Positions 8,699 to 20,424 of a stretch of DNA of 64,000 nt are shown one piece after another. The notes under the pieces are model-generated. The model was not told the origin of the DNA. It saw only the letters and a program-made list of their open reading frames with translations, and did no database searches. Made by a program: the position numbers and the translations under genes. The stretch is from Brachypterus glaber (Eukaryota; Arthropoda; Insecta; Coleoptera; Kateretidae): NCBI GenBank assembly GCA_958510825.1, contig OY294051.1, positions 34,348,393-34,412,392 on the forward strand, in the 5' to 3' direction. Every line of letters begins with the position of its first letter. The stretch's first letter is position 1.

Positions 8699-11149
8699 AG
8701 AGCTTAGCGGAGTAGTAGTGGAAAAAGTGCCCCAGCTCGGAATGAGCTTATATTTATGCAAAAGGTAGCTAACATAAAGACTAATTATTTCCCAGAGTTT
8801 TAGCCCCAAACAACCCCCAGGGGGGTGGGAAAATATTTTTTTACTCCAAAACGTTTTATTGTTTTTCTCCGGTTTTTGTGATCCGATCAATTTGAAATTT
8901 AGAATACGAATAAAGGGCAATAAGAACATCTTGCAAAAAAATATCATACATTTGCGATCATTCTAACCTATGAAAAAAAAATACTTCTTTTTTTCGAAGT
9001 GGTCAAAAGGGCCATTTTTGGAATATCATCCCCGCCATTTTTTTATGTGTTATGTATTCGTAACTGATCTTAATCATATCCAAAATTCAATTTTTTTCAT
9101 GTGGTAAAACAGTGTCAAAAACACTAAAAACTGCGTCAGATGCGCATTTGGTTGCATTTAAATTCAATTTGTTTTTTCTTTTTAATTATTATTATTTTTA
9201 ATTTTAAACTATAGTAGTAGTAGTAGTAATGGTGGGGAGGTCAAGCCTGGCAACTAGACCATATGGTCCTTTTTGCCTACCCCTGTGTTACTAGTTTTTC
9301 TACTCTAACGAGGATTTTAGTTGTTCTACCCCGGGACCTACAGTTTAGCGAGGAATCCGAACCTCGTTTTGTCGGCTTTTTTGGCTAAGTGAGCGGCTTT
9401 GATTCTTAAGTTTATTGGCTGCCAGTGCACTTGGACCGGCGCCAAACTGCTTAAGGATCATTTTCGCTTGCAGCCTTAGTACAGATCCTGGTTGCTTGGA
9501 AGTCCTTAAAGTGAGCTCTGCCAACAGACCTGACAGCTACCTTGCTGCTCCCTCTCGGTGCGCCCGGGTAGTATCACAGGTCCGAGTGCTATGCGGCATT
9601 ATCCACTGCAAACCTTTTTCTGTACTGTGTGCTTAGATCTTCGGCAGCACAAGCCGACGTGGTGGGGAAACGACGGTATTTTATTTCTGTGAAAAAGTTG
9701 TTCCACAACCGAGGATTGAACCCCGGCCTCTCGAATACTAGATCGAGGCGTTCACGACTGAGCTACCGCCGCCCCCAAACTATAGTAAATAAATTACAAT
9801 TATCAATAAATAAATATTCAAAAATATATATTCTAAATAAATAAATAAAAATTGGAATCATTTGTAATCTTAAATAACGAAATTAGATTTAACTTACAAA
9901 GTTAAAAATTAAATAAAACATAATATGTTATATATTAATATATAACATTTTATGTTATGTTATGTTTTAATTATTACATAAATAGGTATAATATAAAATA
10001 ATAGAAAAAAAATACATATTTTCTATTTAATCAAATAACGGCATTAGATTTAACTTAAAATCTTAAAACTTAGAAAAAAAACATAATATCTTATTTATTA
10101 TTATATTATCTTATTATGTTATGTTATGTTTTTATTATTGTTATGTTTTTGAGTATAGTTATTTTTTTGTAAAGATGCTAAGAAGTAAAGCTGTTCTGGA
10201 CTAGAGATGTTCTGGAGCAGAGATGTTTATGCCTTTAAAAAAAAAGGTGAATGCCCAATAAATAATGCTTCTGCTTCTGCTGCCGCCGCCGATGATCATT
10301 TGCCATCACTTTATCGCCCGTCGGCCGCCGGGACATTGTTTGTTGGGTCGGTTTAAAACTTTTTTTTAAAAAAGACCAAAAAGTCCAAACGGTTTCCAAG
10401 GTTAAGTTATAAAATAAAAACCGAATTTTTGGAGCAACTTTTGAAGGGGCGAAGATCCCTTAGAAACAGTTTTTGGATATACATTTTTAGGAACTTTTTT
10501 TATATTTTTTATGTAGAATCACTCCTCAAAACGAAGTGTATTAGTTAGTTGTTTAAGATTATAAACTGAATTCAATTTTTATTTTTATTTGTTTACTTAG
10601 AATATATATTTTTTGTTATTTATTTTTGTTGCTTTATTGCAGCTTAAACTTAAAAAAGTAATATTTTCAAAAAAATCAAATTGAATTTAAATGCAACCAA
10701 ATGCGCATCTGACGCAGTTTTTAGTATTTTTGACACTGTTTTACCACATGAAAAAAATTGAATTTTGGATATGATTAAGATTAGTTACGAATACATAACA
10801 TATAAAAAAATGGCGGGGATGATATTCCAAAAATGGCCCTTTTGACCACTTCGAAAAAAAGAAGTATTTTTTTTCATAGGTTAGAATGATCGCAAATGTA
10901 TGATAATTTTTTTGCAAAATGTTCTTATTGCCCTTTATTCGTATTCTAAATTTCAAATTGATCGGATCACAAAAACCGGAGAAAAACAATAAAACGTTTT
11001 GGGATAAAAAAATATTTTCTTACCCCCCTGGGGGTTGTTTGGGGCTAAGACTCTGGGAAATGATTAACCTTTAGATTAGCTACCTTTTTTATAAATATAA
11101 GCTCATTCCGAGCTGGGGCACTTTTTCCACTACTACTCCGCTAAGCTCT
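8699..11149. mobile_element. 2.45-kb long-TIR element with TTAA duplications
   Basis: The left arm 8699-9171 and right arm 10677-11149 are 473-bp inverted repeats, nearly identical, with ends AGAGCTTAGCGGAGTAGTAG and its complement. TTAA at 8695-8698 and 11150-11153 flank them, as in piggyBac-type insertion. The interior has no transposase. It holds a nested SINE (9215-9776), AT-rich local repeats around ATGTTATGTTATG (9930-10140) and a fragment of repeat R (10396-10560). TIRs of this length are unusual for piggyBac MITEs, so a foldback element that targets TTAA is an alternative. Confidence 0.85.
9215..9776 (-). mobile_element. tRNA-derived SINE, family 2, with LINE-like tail
   Basis: Read on the minus strand, the head GGCGGTAGCTCAGTCGTGA (A box, near 9753-9771) is followed by the B box GGGTTCAATCC (9713-9723), so this is a well-preserved pol III promoter. 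A G+C-richer body of about 400 bases follows. The 3' end carries CAAAAAGGACCATATGGTCT, AGTTGCCAGGCTT and an (ACT)n tail. AAACTATAGTA at 9206-9216 and 9777-9787 is a perfect 11-bp target-site duplication. The 3' end closely matches the LINE at 24065-24917. It lies nested inside the long-TIR element. Open frames here are incidental. Confidence 0.92.
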
Positions 11150-11180
11150 TTAACAATAAAAAAAGAGTTTGGACTTTTTA

Positions 11181-11345
11181 GTTAAGAATTGACAATCTAT
11201 AAAAATATATACTGCACGTTTGTAACCGAAAAAAAAATACATATAAGGAAGATCTAACTATCTAGATAACTTTCCTGTATATAGGTATTTTCGGTTATTA
11301 ACCAAAAAACGTGCACTATATATTTTCATACTCTCAATTCTTAAC
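11181..11345. mobile_element. Palindromic MITE, about 165 bp
   Basis: Inverted arms run GTTAAGAATTGACA...ATATATACTGCACGTTTG and CGTGCACTATATATTTTC...CTCAATTCTTAAC. The centre contains CTAACTATCTAGATAACTTT. It lies just outside the long-TIR element. No second copy was found in the window. Confidence 0.7.
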
Positions 11346-12400
11346 TCATTTAACTCTGCTTAACCGGCTAGAGGTTCATATAATGGTTTAGGTCCGTGAC
11401 ATTTTGAATGCACGTTACTGTACACCCTAAATTGTGTCGATTTGCCTTTTGGGAACAAGTGAGCAGATGACAGTGACCACATTAATATATGGCACCATAC
11501 TTTATATCTATTTAACGTTTTATTTAAATATTAACAATATACAGGATACACAGTGCTGATGATTTCCAAAAAGGATGAAATGGTACTATTCACTGTTTCC
11601 TGTCCATTTAATTTTAACAACAGATAGATAACTTTCTTATATAATATAAAAAGATACTAGATATCAACAGAGAAAATATTTAATACCCATAGTCTTAGCT
11701 TTAAAAGAGCCGGGGAGCACAGTCACCCTCCCCCACCCCCCAGTTTTCTTGCCACCTTGTCATTTCTAACCTCAGAGTTCAATATACTTTTCATTAATCT
11801 TTCATATTTAATCATGGTACTTGTCCCCCTTTTTAATAAAATTATTTTCTTATAAAATATGTTTAAAAAATTATTTATATTTTTTTTGCCTGCGGCACAT
11901 TATTATCAATAATGTAATCACATATTCGCAGTTACGGGCAATTGTTTAGGGCAAGAATTTGTTTTTAAAATTATTTTCTTTTAAAGTTCTGGTCTTTTTG
12001 GAAAATACTCCACCTTTAATTTTCTAACAATTTTCACCTGCAGCGCTAAACTAGACCCTGACGATTTGAGGTTACTTAAATTAAAAAAAATAGCGAAAAC
12101 TCGAAGTCCCTTACCACCCCAGATGAAATTCCTGTCTACGCCCTTGATGTACACAGTAGGGTAGAGCGAAAAAATTTTTTCGCCCAATCATATAGTACTA
12201 TGTCCCTTATTATAGAACATGACCAGTATTTTTGTTTTAATTTTTTTTGGAAGTCATTTTGATTCCCTACGGGGGCCTTGAAATTAATCAAAATTTAAGA
12301 AATTTTATTGAATGAACCAAAATAATCTTTATAGTTATTAATACATTAATTATAATTAAATAAAAAAAAATATATATAAAGGTAAAAACTGACCATATAA
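11346..12400. other. AT-rich DNA, no gene seen
   Basis: Contains a short C-rich run near 11728-11742 and A/T homopolymers. Open frames are short and lack recognisable domains. Confidence 0.4.
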
Positions 12401-12427
12401 AACGAAGAAGAATCCGATTACAAATAT

Positions 12428-12718
12428 TTGACCGGCGAGAAGATTGGCCACGTATTCCCGATGAAATGTCCTGCTCTGTTCGTGTTTCGACCGATAAAAT
12501 CCATTATCCTGCAGGAAACGCCGATCCTGGACAAGGACTCCCGGATTATAGCAGAGTTCAATGGATATGTCCCTATTTATCTATTTTTAAACGTCGATGA
12601 ACGCCCGTTTTATTCAATCTATAACTTCGTGGCGGTGAAATATGGAGAATTGGAATATTTCCTTTTAGTCCCAACATGTTTTGACGTACTCTACAATGCA
12701 TTGCAGTCATTGCAATGA
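12428..12718 (+). CDS. Unrecognised open frame in a G+C-richer patch
   Basis: A 96-codon frame that can be read open further upstream (about 15 codons, KREESDYKYLTGEK) but has no ATG; the listed start is TTG. The patch 12420-12560 is clearly richer in G+C than its neighbours and the residue mix is protein-like (ILDKDSRIIAEFNGYVPIYL). No domain is recognised. It could be a decayed exon or transposon fragment. There is no obvious splice acceptor in frame. A host function is not claimed. Confidence 0.25.
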   Translation: MTGEKIGHVFPMKCPALFVFRPIKSIILQETPILDKDSRIIAEFNGYVPIYLFLNVDERPFYSIYNFVAVKYGELEYFLLVPTCFDVLYNALQSLQ

Positions 12719-12742
12719 TACAGATATTTTCTTCCCCATTAT

Positions 12743-13150
12743 CAGTATTCGACGTAAACTCAGTTATGACTCATCAACGTTGAAAATAAACCCAGAAACA
12801 TAGGCTTACGGAATAATTTTGCCGAATTATGAGTGAAATTTTTATAAATCGAAACATTTGAAGACGAATTTGTTACCCACAACAATATTAACTATACATA
12901 TTAACTATACATACGTATATATGTCGGTGTTTTTCAAAGAAAAAAACGACATTTGATTTTTATCTTTTAAGAATACGAAAGTTTTTAATTTTTATTTGTC
13001 GATAACTTTTTTTCCTACCTTACTCGTTTAAATGGAATCATTAAAAAAAATCAAGATAAAAAAAAATAAAAATGTAAATATTTAAAACCTCGCCTCGACG
13101 CTAGAGTCGACGCGGCGCCTATGCGAGTACTGGAAATTCGCCGACTACTG
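12743..13150 (+). mobile_element. hAT-like MITE, copy 1
   Basis: The element runs from CAGTATTCGACG to CGCCGACTACTG, inverted repeats of 12 bp with two mismatches. Perfect 8-bp duplications CCCATTAT lie at 12735-12742 and 13151-13158. An 8-bp TSD with CA(G)-starting TIRs is typical of hAT elements. Two more copies lie at 15680-16078 and, inverted, at 39057-39447. The inside contains GTCGACGCGGCGCC and long A/T runs. No transposase. Confidence 0.9.
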
Positions 13151-13159
13151 CCCATTATA

Positions 13160-14740
13160 CACCACTCGAATAATCATAGTTAACCCGTAGCTACTGTAGT
13201 GGTGTCTGACTGTCTCCGCGTGACTGTTGATACATTACAAGGATAATTTTGTAATATTAATGTTTTGTTTTATTTTTAATATATTAATTATAAAAGCATA
13301 TTTCAAAATAATTAAAATAACACAGCCACAAAAAAAGGCCAAATTCCCTTTTCAAACCCATTGTATTCTTATTGCGTTTGAGGTGATGAATCCGAATTTA
13401 AGGTCAAAACATCACCTAATTTGATTAGTTTTGGAGATAATAATTTTTTAGTATGAAAATAACGTTTTTTGAGGTTAGGGAAGGTTCAAGTATTATGTAA
13501 CGCAAATTTTGACAATTTTGGACCTTAACTTACCCTCGAGTATAACGAGTATAACGTTTTTTGAGGTTATCTCAAAAACTAATCATATAAGGTGCTATTT
13601 TGACTTCAAATTTGGATTCAGAACTTCAAAATACATAGGAATACAATGGTTTCAAAAAGGGTATTTGACCTTTTTTTTGTGTGGCTGTGTAATTAAACTT
13701 TTATTATTTGCTCTCAGTTATCATTTTTTTACCTTTGCTCACTTTAAAAATGTGAGTCATTGAGACTCTACCTCAGAATTGGAAGGACCCTGCTCTAAAT
13801 ACAAAATTATTTTTGAAAATCAGCGACATAAAAATTCAACAGTTTTTGATCTAATGAAAACGTTAAATGTAAAAGCATTATCAAGACAAATTTCAGCTAA
13901 GCGAAAAAAGTCCAAAACCGTTATCTCTACAGGCGACGAAGAGGGAGGAGTGTTGGTGTTTGCAAGCGTCGGTCAGTGTGGGGATTACGGGCGAAGAGTG
14001 TGTTTGTGTTAAGCGAATTTTTATGCTGGTACGTTTATTTGTGTTAAGTTTATTGTTGAATATAAGTTTTTGTTTGTTTATGAACAAAAACCTTATATCA
14101 TATTTCACATAAAACCATGTTATAAGTATTTTGAAAATTGTTAAAAAGTAAATTTCACATTTGTTTCGCAATCTTCAGAGGTACATTTTGAATGAGGTGC
14201 AGGTTTTTTGCCGGCAAAAAAAGGTTTACCAGATTTTAAACACTGCAAGTTGTTAAAATAATAGAAGAATATTGTAACATATTTTATTGAAACAAAGTGT
14301 GTTTTTATGGGTTTACTTTTTATTTAGAAATTATTACGAACCAAATTACATAATAAAAGCAGAATTAAAACCACTATATTCTCGTTTGTTCTGTAAATTA
14401 CTAAAATCAAATGGTTATGCCATATTTATACAAAAAATCCTCTGTCTAAAAAGTTGTTATTAACTATATTTCCCATTTTTAAATTTCTTATTGTTGTACA
14501 TTTGTTTATATTTTATTTATAAAATTTATTCTTGATTTATGCAACTTTATTTCATCTTTATTATTTATGAATTACGTCAAATTATCCTAGCATACTGGAC
14601 TTAAATTAATCCTGAAGTTTCAGCAAATTTTGCATGAATAGTTTTACACCAGAGCTAATGTTGGAATTTTAAATATATGACTCATGTTAAATGCTTTAAA
14701 ACATAATTCTTAATTTTTTTGAAATATAATTCAATAATTA
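13160..14740. other. Intergenic DNA with a partial coding-like patch
   Basis: Near 13470-13555 there is a short match to the ATTACGTAACGC MITE family (GGTTCAAGTATTATGTAACG). An open frame at 13779-14012 spans a G+C-richer patch (13930-14010) with no known domain. The rest is AT-rich, with nothing else recognised. Confidence 0.4.
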
Positions 14741-14742
14741 CA

Positions 14743-15232
14743 CAGACCCACAAAAAAAGTATTCTGTGCTGGAGTTGAGACTCACCTATTCTTATGTATT
14801 TTATTATATAGGTATATACGTATCTGTCAAACAAAAACACTTCATGGGCTACATTAAAATTTCAGACGAGATTTCCCCAATTTTAGACAGTTTTTTCAGT
14901 GTAGCAAAAAAATGAGCTCATGAGTTGCCTTTTTTATGGAAGATTCCTGTTTAGCGTCCCAAAATACATAAGAATAAGTTGGTCTCAAGACCAGCACAGA
15001 CAACTTTTTTTTTTGTGGGCCTTTATAACGATTACAAAGAAAAGTTGTCTGTGCTGGGGTTGATACTCACCTATTTTTATGTATTTTGGAATGCTAAACA
15101 CGAATCTGTGAAAAAGGCATTTCACGGGCTCATTTGTTGCTACTCTAAAATAATATGAGATTTTTAACATTTTAGACAGTGTAACGAAAAAATGAGCCCA
15201 TGAAGTGCCTTTTTTATGACAGATTTCTTAAA
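14743..15232. repeat. Palindromic repeat plus adjoining second partial copy
   Basis: The first unit, about 14743-15020, has inverted ends around CACAAAAAAAGTATTCTGTG / CACAGACAACTTTTTTTTTT with ACCTATTCTTATGTATTTT inside. A second, partial copy starts at about 15040 (AGTTGTCTGTGCTGG) and repeats the internal ATGAGCCCATGAAGTGCC segment. This looks like two insertions of one family in tandem. Confidence 0.65.
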
Positions 15233-15679
15233 TTTTGAAGTAAAATATCTGGTTCAGTAGTATTTTGTATCAAATTAGTATGGTTAACTCCCATTGAATA
15301 AAAATAAATATATAATTATATATACCTACGATTTAATCAATAATTCAAATATAAATTATAAATTTGAAAGGGGACAGTTTTATAAAGAATTAATAATAAT
15401 AGTAGTTAGTATAAAGTCCTGAAAGTAATAATTAGATATTACCAAAAGATACTATTTTATTAAAGCACCAATCTAACAAGTCATACAATTATTTATATAG
15501 AGTTTTAAACTCCATTTGTTTCCTAAAAAATAACAGAGAGGCCTTATTACAAGAATAAAGTTACTGGTTATTTCTTTGAAAAAATATTTAAAAAAAATGT
15601 GACAACTTTAAAATTATATCACTCTTAAATATTTTTTATTTACAGAATTTCTAAATTCCGGCAAACGGTGCTTAATAAT
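15233..15679. other. AT-rich DNA, nothing recognised
   Basis: No gene, repeat partner or RNA signature was seen. Confidence 0.45.
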
Positions 15680-16078
15680 CAGTAGTCGGCGTACTCAGTT
15701 ATGACCGATCAACGTTGAAAATAAACACAGAAACATAGGCTTACCGAAAAATTTTCCCGAATTATGAGGGAAATTTTTTTAAGGGTCACTAAATCGAAAC
15801 ATTTGACGACTAATTTGTTACACACAACAATATTGGCTATACATATTAACTATACATGTATATATATGTCGGTGTTTTTCAAAGAAAAAACCGACATTCG
15901 ATTTTTATCTTTTAAGAATACGAAAGTTTTTAATTTTTATTTATCGATAACTTTTTTTCCTACCATACTCGTTTAAATGGAATCATTAAAAAAATCAAGA
16001 TAAAAATAAATGAAAATGTAAATATTTTAAACCTCGCGTCAACGCTAGAGTCGACGCGGCGCCTACCATTCACTACTG
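15680..16078 (+). mobile_element. hAT-like MITE, copy 2
   Basis: It starts CAGTAGTCGGCG, the best-preserved left end of the family, and ends CACTACTG after GACGCGGCGCCTACC. It matches copy 1 along its length. The flanks (TTAATAAT and GTTTTCCC) are not duplicated, so the right end was probably deleted or rearranged after insertion. Confidence 0.85.
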
Positions 16079-16107
16079 GTTTTCCCCAAAAAAATACATA
16101 AGGGCAT

Positions 16108-16245
16108 AATAGTAATTATATACCAAGGTAGAGAAGACATTTTTTATAGCCGAGCGTATTAAATCCCGAGCTGCGTAGCAGTGACGGATTTAATAGTGCC
16201 AGGCTATAATAGTCTTCTCTACCGTAGTCTATATATTAGTTTTTT
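16108..16245. mobile_element. Palindromic MITE, family M2, copy 1
   Basis: Inverted arms: TACCAAGGTAGAGAAGAC...TTTTATAGCC and GGCTATAATAGTCTTCTCTA...CC. The centre holds AAATCCCGAGCTGCGTAGCA. The same arms occur at 20425-20670, where the loop carries extra sequence. The two copies also share downstream words, so the duplicated unit may reach about 16650. Confidence 0.7.
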
Positions 16246-16845
16246 CAATACTAGCACTATTTAACAATTTTTATTCAAATAATGAAATAAATTATTAACA
16301 GAAATGATATTTCTTGAAATTGTCATAAAAATCAAGTAGCCTTGATTAAAATCATTTGCTCTAATAAATACTTCAAACTGACGTTTAAAAATTTAGTTTC
16401 ATAATATTTAGTTAATTATTGATTGTATTAATTGGTAATAATTATAACTAATTATATTTAATAAATAAACAGTTATTTAAAGCTATTTTCTTGGGTTTAA
16501 TTAGTAAAAGTTTCACAAAGAACTGAAACATCTAAAGTGACAGAAATCAATTGTTTATAAAATTTACTCCTACTAGGAGAGAAAAAAATATGATTGGTAT
16601 AGGTGAAGAAAATTCATTTCACTGTCTGAAAACATGATAAATAATGGTATGTTCTAAAGCTAGTAGTGAAAAAAATATTTTTTTTGCTATTTCGGCGATG
16701 TATCTTAACATAAGATGAAAAGAAAATAACTCGGAAAATAATCAAAATCGCGAGAAAATAAGTGCGGTTGAACCGTATCATTTTTAGTTTATTTTAAGTG
16801 TTTTCTTGACGGTAGTATTTTTAACTGCTGAAAGAATACAGATTT
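16246..16845. repeat. Diverged partner of 20700-21180
   Basis: Shared words include CAAGTAGCCTT, TTTATAAAATTTACTCCTAC, TAGG and CTGAAAACATGATAAATAAT in the same order. Overall divergence is high. No coding sequence. Confidence 0.5.
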
Positions 16846-16849
16846 TAAA

Positions 16850-17010
16850 TTATGGCAAACGAAAATCCTGTACTATCACTTCGTGCGCGCGGCGTCCTCC
16901 AGACACGCCGTCTGGACGTTCGACGCTCATTCCGTACTGCGTCGCGTTCCGGTGAACAGCTGAGAGCGTCCCGACGCTTTTCAGGCTCGCTTAATACGCA
17001 AAAACACGTT
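16850..17010. other. CpG-rich island of unknown nature
   Basis: About 150 bases here have far more C, G and CpG than anything nearby (for example GTGCGCGCGGCGTCC, GTCGCGTTCC). Both strands stay open for about 81 codons across it, and the products are arginine-rich on both. Since both strands are open, coding cannot be decided. It could be a first exon with promoter, since TTGTGAGAA downstream could act as a weak donor, or a fragment of an element. Confidence 0.35.
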
Positions 17011-17099
17011 GTGAGAAAACGCGGAAGTTTAGAAAGTATTTTTTTACAAAAAAAAAAATTACAAATTTTTGTGGTGAATGTATGTGACATTTTTTGATA

Positions 17100-18880
17100 A
17101 ACGTATATAGTTATAGTTGTGCTTTAGACTAGTGACTAAGTTTAGTTTAAGGTAGTTGTTATAGTTGACTTAAGTGTATGTGGTAGAAGAATTTTTGATG
17201 AGTGTTTTAGTGAAATAAAAAGTGAGTTCAATATTTTGGATTTATGTCCTTTTTATATTGTGGTATGATGACTACGTAATAAATAAAAAAATGTCAGTTG
17301 TCTTTACACAAAAAAAAATGCAAGAATTGCCGTTTAGGTCCAGTACCCTATACCGGGTGGACCATTTAAAGTGTTACAAGTCGATATCTCAGAAACTGTA
17401 ACAGATACGTTTTTTAAATTTAGTAATAAGTTTTATTATCAAAGCAGATTTTGTTTCACCCACACCCTTAGGCGGAGGAGGTGATAACTTTAAAATAACT
17501 TTTTACTAGTAATACATTTTTTTTGCTTGAAATTGATTTATATCTTCATAAATATTAAAAAGCCGTCTCGAATGAGCGAGAATACTTTCTCATAAAAAAA
17601 ATTATGTCCAATTTCTTATACTTGGAGGGGGGGGGGGACGGTTGAGAGGGTAGGGTTTTTTTATCTTTTAGGTGGTTTAAAATATTCTTCTATTGTGAAT
17701 ACTAAAAAAGTTAGGTAGTTTTATTTAGCGTTTTATGTGGTTATTAAATTTTTCTTCTATTGTAAATAATAATAAAATTACGACTGAAACAAACATTTAA
17801 TCCCCCTTTTACCCCCATTCCCACCAACCGATTTTGCTATAATACGAACTTGTCCAAGATAATATAAAAATACATCTGCATACCAAAGAGTTCTTATGTT
17901 ATCGTGGATCCAGACAGACAGACCGACAGACATACAGACAAATAGACACACAGACATACCGACAGACATCATTTTTTTTGTTGCTTAATAATAAGTAAAA
18001 TACTAAAGAAAATCTTGTTAAACTTTAAGAGTTAAGTAATAATAATCAAATAATGCCTTATGTTAAAATCACAACATTTATCATTTTCTCTTGGTATTTT
18101 AATATTACAGGTCCAGAGAATCAAGTTTAGCGGCATTTAAAAGATTTTCAGTGTGCCGTAATATTTAAGTGACCCCTTAATCAAGTTATCCAGCTTATCC
18201 GAGTTATCCGATATTTCTCTAAAAATTAAGCCGTTTTTAAGTGAAATTGCGTTAAAATGATTAGATTTATCTTAATTATCCGGCTTGGTTTGGATTATCC
18301 GGCATTATCCGATCGTAAAACTGAAACGGAACTACCTCATGAATGCCCTCTTTAAGTTGCAAAAAGTTTCATCAAATTCCGTTAATTCGTTCGAAAGTTA
18401 TGCGGGAACAAACATAAAAAAAACAAATTCACACGTCGAATTGATAACCTACTCTTTTTTGGAAGTCGGTTAAAAACCGGAAATTGCCGACAAGAGGCCC
18501 CTTTTTCCTTTTCGCCCCACAAATACTGAATACGTACCTGTACTTTATACAAATTGAATTTAAAATTTCACTATTCATTTTGTAACAATTTCCGCACATT
18601 TCCGAAAAATTTGTTTACATTTATGTAAATATAAAAATATTATGGTAAATTTTATGAAAATTTTCCCTGCCACATTCCGAGCTGAAAAGTTCATGCATCA
18701 AAAATTCTATTACAGTGTTAGAATGCACTTTTTATCCGATAACTTTGATCTTTTATTCAGTTATATAAAATAAACAGACTCTTGAATAAAAATATTGCAT
18801 TTCAAAGTAAAAAATACTGCTGCAGAAGGTTGCGAGAATAAACTGATGATTTCCCTTAAAAATTAAGATAAGTTAGTATA
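17100..18880. other. Intergenic AT-rich DNA with a CAGA minisatellite
   Basis: A run of CAGA/GACA words lies at 17915-17968 and a G homopolymer at about 17627-17638. Two similar TTCTTCTATTGT words occur near 17680 and 17750. No gene is supported; the frame at 17778-17972 is a translation of the minisatellite. Confidence 0.4.
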
Positions 18881-18885
18881 CTCTT

Positions 18886-19472
18886 TACAGCGGTAGTTTT
18901 GAATGTCCCAAATCGCCGAAAAACGTCCTAGTCAAAAAGTTCTTGGACACAAATGTGTTAAAAAACAAATGAAAAAAATGAGAAACTTCAAGTCACAATT
19001 TTTGTCGACACGATAACTCAAGAAAGAATTATCCGATCGACTCGAAATTTCTAGAAACAATTAAGTTCTATGGGGGGAAGTTCCCTATTGTTTTAAACAT
19101 TGTTACCCAAAAAATAAAAAAGTTATTGGTGGTTAAGCTTTTGAAAAAAATGAAAAAAAAAATGTAAAAAATAATATATTTTTTTGTTTAAAAATATATA
19201 TATATTTTTTTGTTTTCGTAAAAAGAATGTTAAAAAAATTATATTTGTTTAAAATGTTTTTAATAAAAAAAAAACATTTTGAAAAAATAAAATTATTTTC
19301 AACTTTTGTTCGCTTTTGAAAACAGTTTTTTTTTCAACATTTAATATTTTTTATTTATTTATTTATTTTTTTTTGAAAAACAAATTATTTTTTTATTTGG
19401 AAAAATGCAATATACTATGTTACTAGTATATAATGGAATGGTAGCACTATATATCTTCATGGCTTGGTTTTG
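18886..19472 (+). repeat. Dispersed repeat S, copy 1
   Basis: It shares GATAACTC.AGAA.GAATTATCCGATC, AAGTTCTATG and the 3' signature TATCTTCATGGCTT (19452-19465) with 37019-37615 and the inverted copy at 34218-35068. The middle is long A/T homopolymers. A 3' end with this signature also occurs at 27369, 44357 and 45391. Confidence 0.7.
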
Positions 19473-19474
19473 CA

Positions 19475-20420
19475 TAAAATTTTACTGAGTTTTGAAGTTA
19501 TTGATTTAAAAAAAATCACAAGCCAAAAAAAAATAAACAGTTCACTAAAAATAAAAAATTAAACAAAAACAAGACTTTTTATCCAATAACTTTAATCTGA
19601 CATAACATCTTGTTACTTTTTTTACCTCTATATACAAGGCTTTCCGGAAATTTAAAAATTTTCAGGTTGGGAAAGCAAAACAGATAGATTTGGTAAGAAA
19701 TATACAGACAAACAAAAAAACAGTTATTTTTTTGCCTACGTTAGTTTTTTTCTTACCGATGAACTTAAAGCAATACATATTTTTCATTTCATTCATTTTT
19801 ATTCTAATAAAACTTTTCCCGTTTTGGAAAAATAAAAATACAATCAAACCGCCAAAGAGATTCGATGAACATTCATAAAATCCAAATGTTTAGTAATTTT
19901 GTCCAGGTGTGGTAAAACTTTTTACCTTTTTCTTTTGTGTTTCTAACATTTATTTAATTTTTACAGATTTGGAAGGAGTAGATGTACTTTTGTGTATGAA
20001 CAAAAATCCAAATGTGCGAATAAAAAATAGAATTACATATTTGAAAGTGTTAAGAAAGTTTAAAATTTAAAAAGTCAAAACAGTTTTACAACAGTGTAAT
20101 AAAAAATATCATAAAGACATCTAGACAATAGTCTAAAGTATTTTTTACCGTTTTTACGTGTTTTTATGAATAAAACCCGTTTTTTTATGAATAAAAACTA
20201 ATAAAAGTGGAGTTTTTGAGTGCTTTCTACTGCGTCGTAAATAATTGTGTGGTGGTGTACAGAATACCTACAGTTTTACTTTCAAAGCTTTGGAGAAAGG
20301 AAAATGCAAGTATGTACTTATTTCTCTCTTTTTATTGTTTTTCTTTTAGTCTAATTAAATAGTTTTGTTAAAATAACAAACACCAAAAAATGTAGTTACT
20401 ACATGCTTGTATTTAGGGAT
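19475..20420. other. AT-rich DNA, no gene seen
   Basis: Open frames on both strands at 19662-19878 are A/T-run artefacts. No other structure was recognised. Confidence 0.4.
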
Positions 20421-20424
20421 CATA

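Noticed and set aside
9695..9776. A functional tRNA gene
   Set aside because: A and B boxes are good, but acceptor pairing is incomplete and the sequence continues into a 560-bp body with an ACT tail and an 11-bp duplication, which is a SINE.
16845..17097. Frames on both strands of the CpG-rich block as two genes
   Set aside because: Mutually overlapping antisense frames of the same length with arginine-rich products are a composition effect. At most one could be real, and no homology is recognised.
17778..17972. 64-codon frame rich in VCLFVC/SVGLS words
   Set aside because: It is the CAGA minisatellite read on the minus strand.
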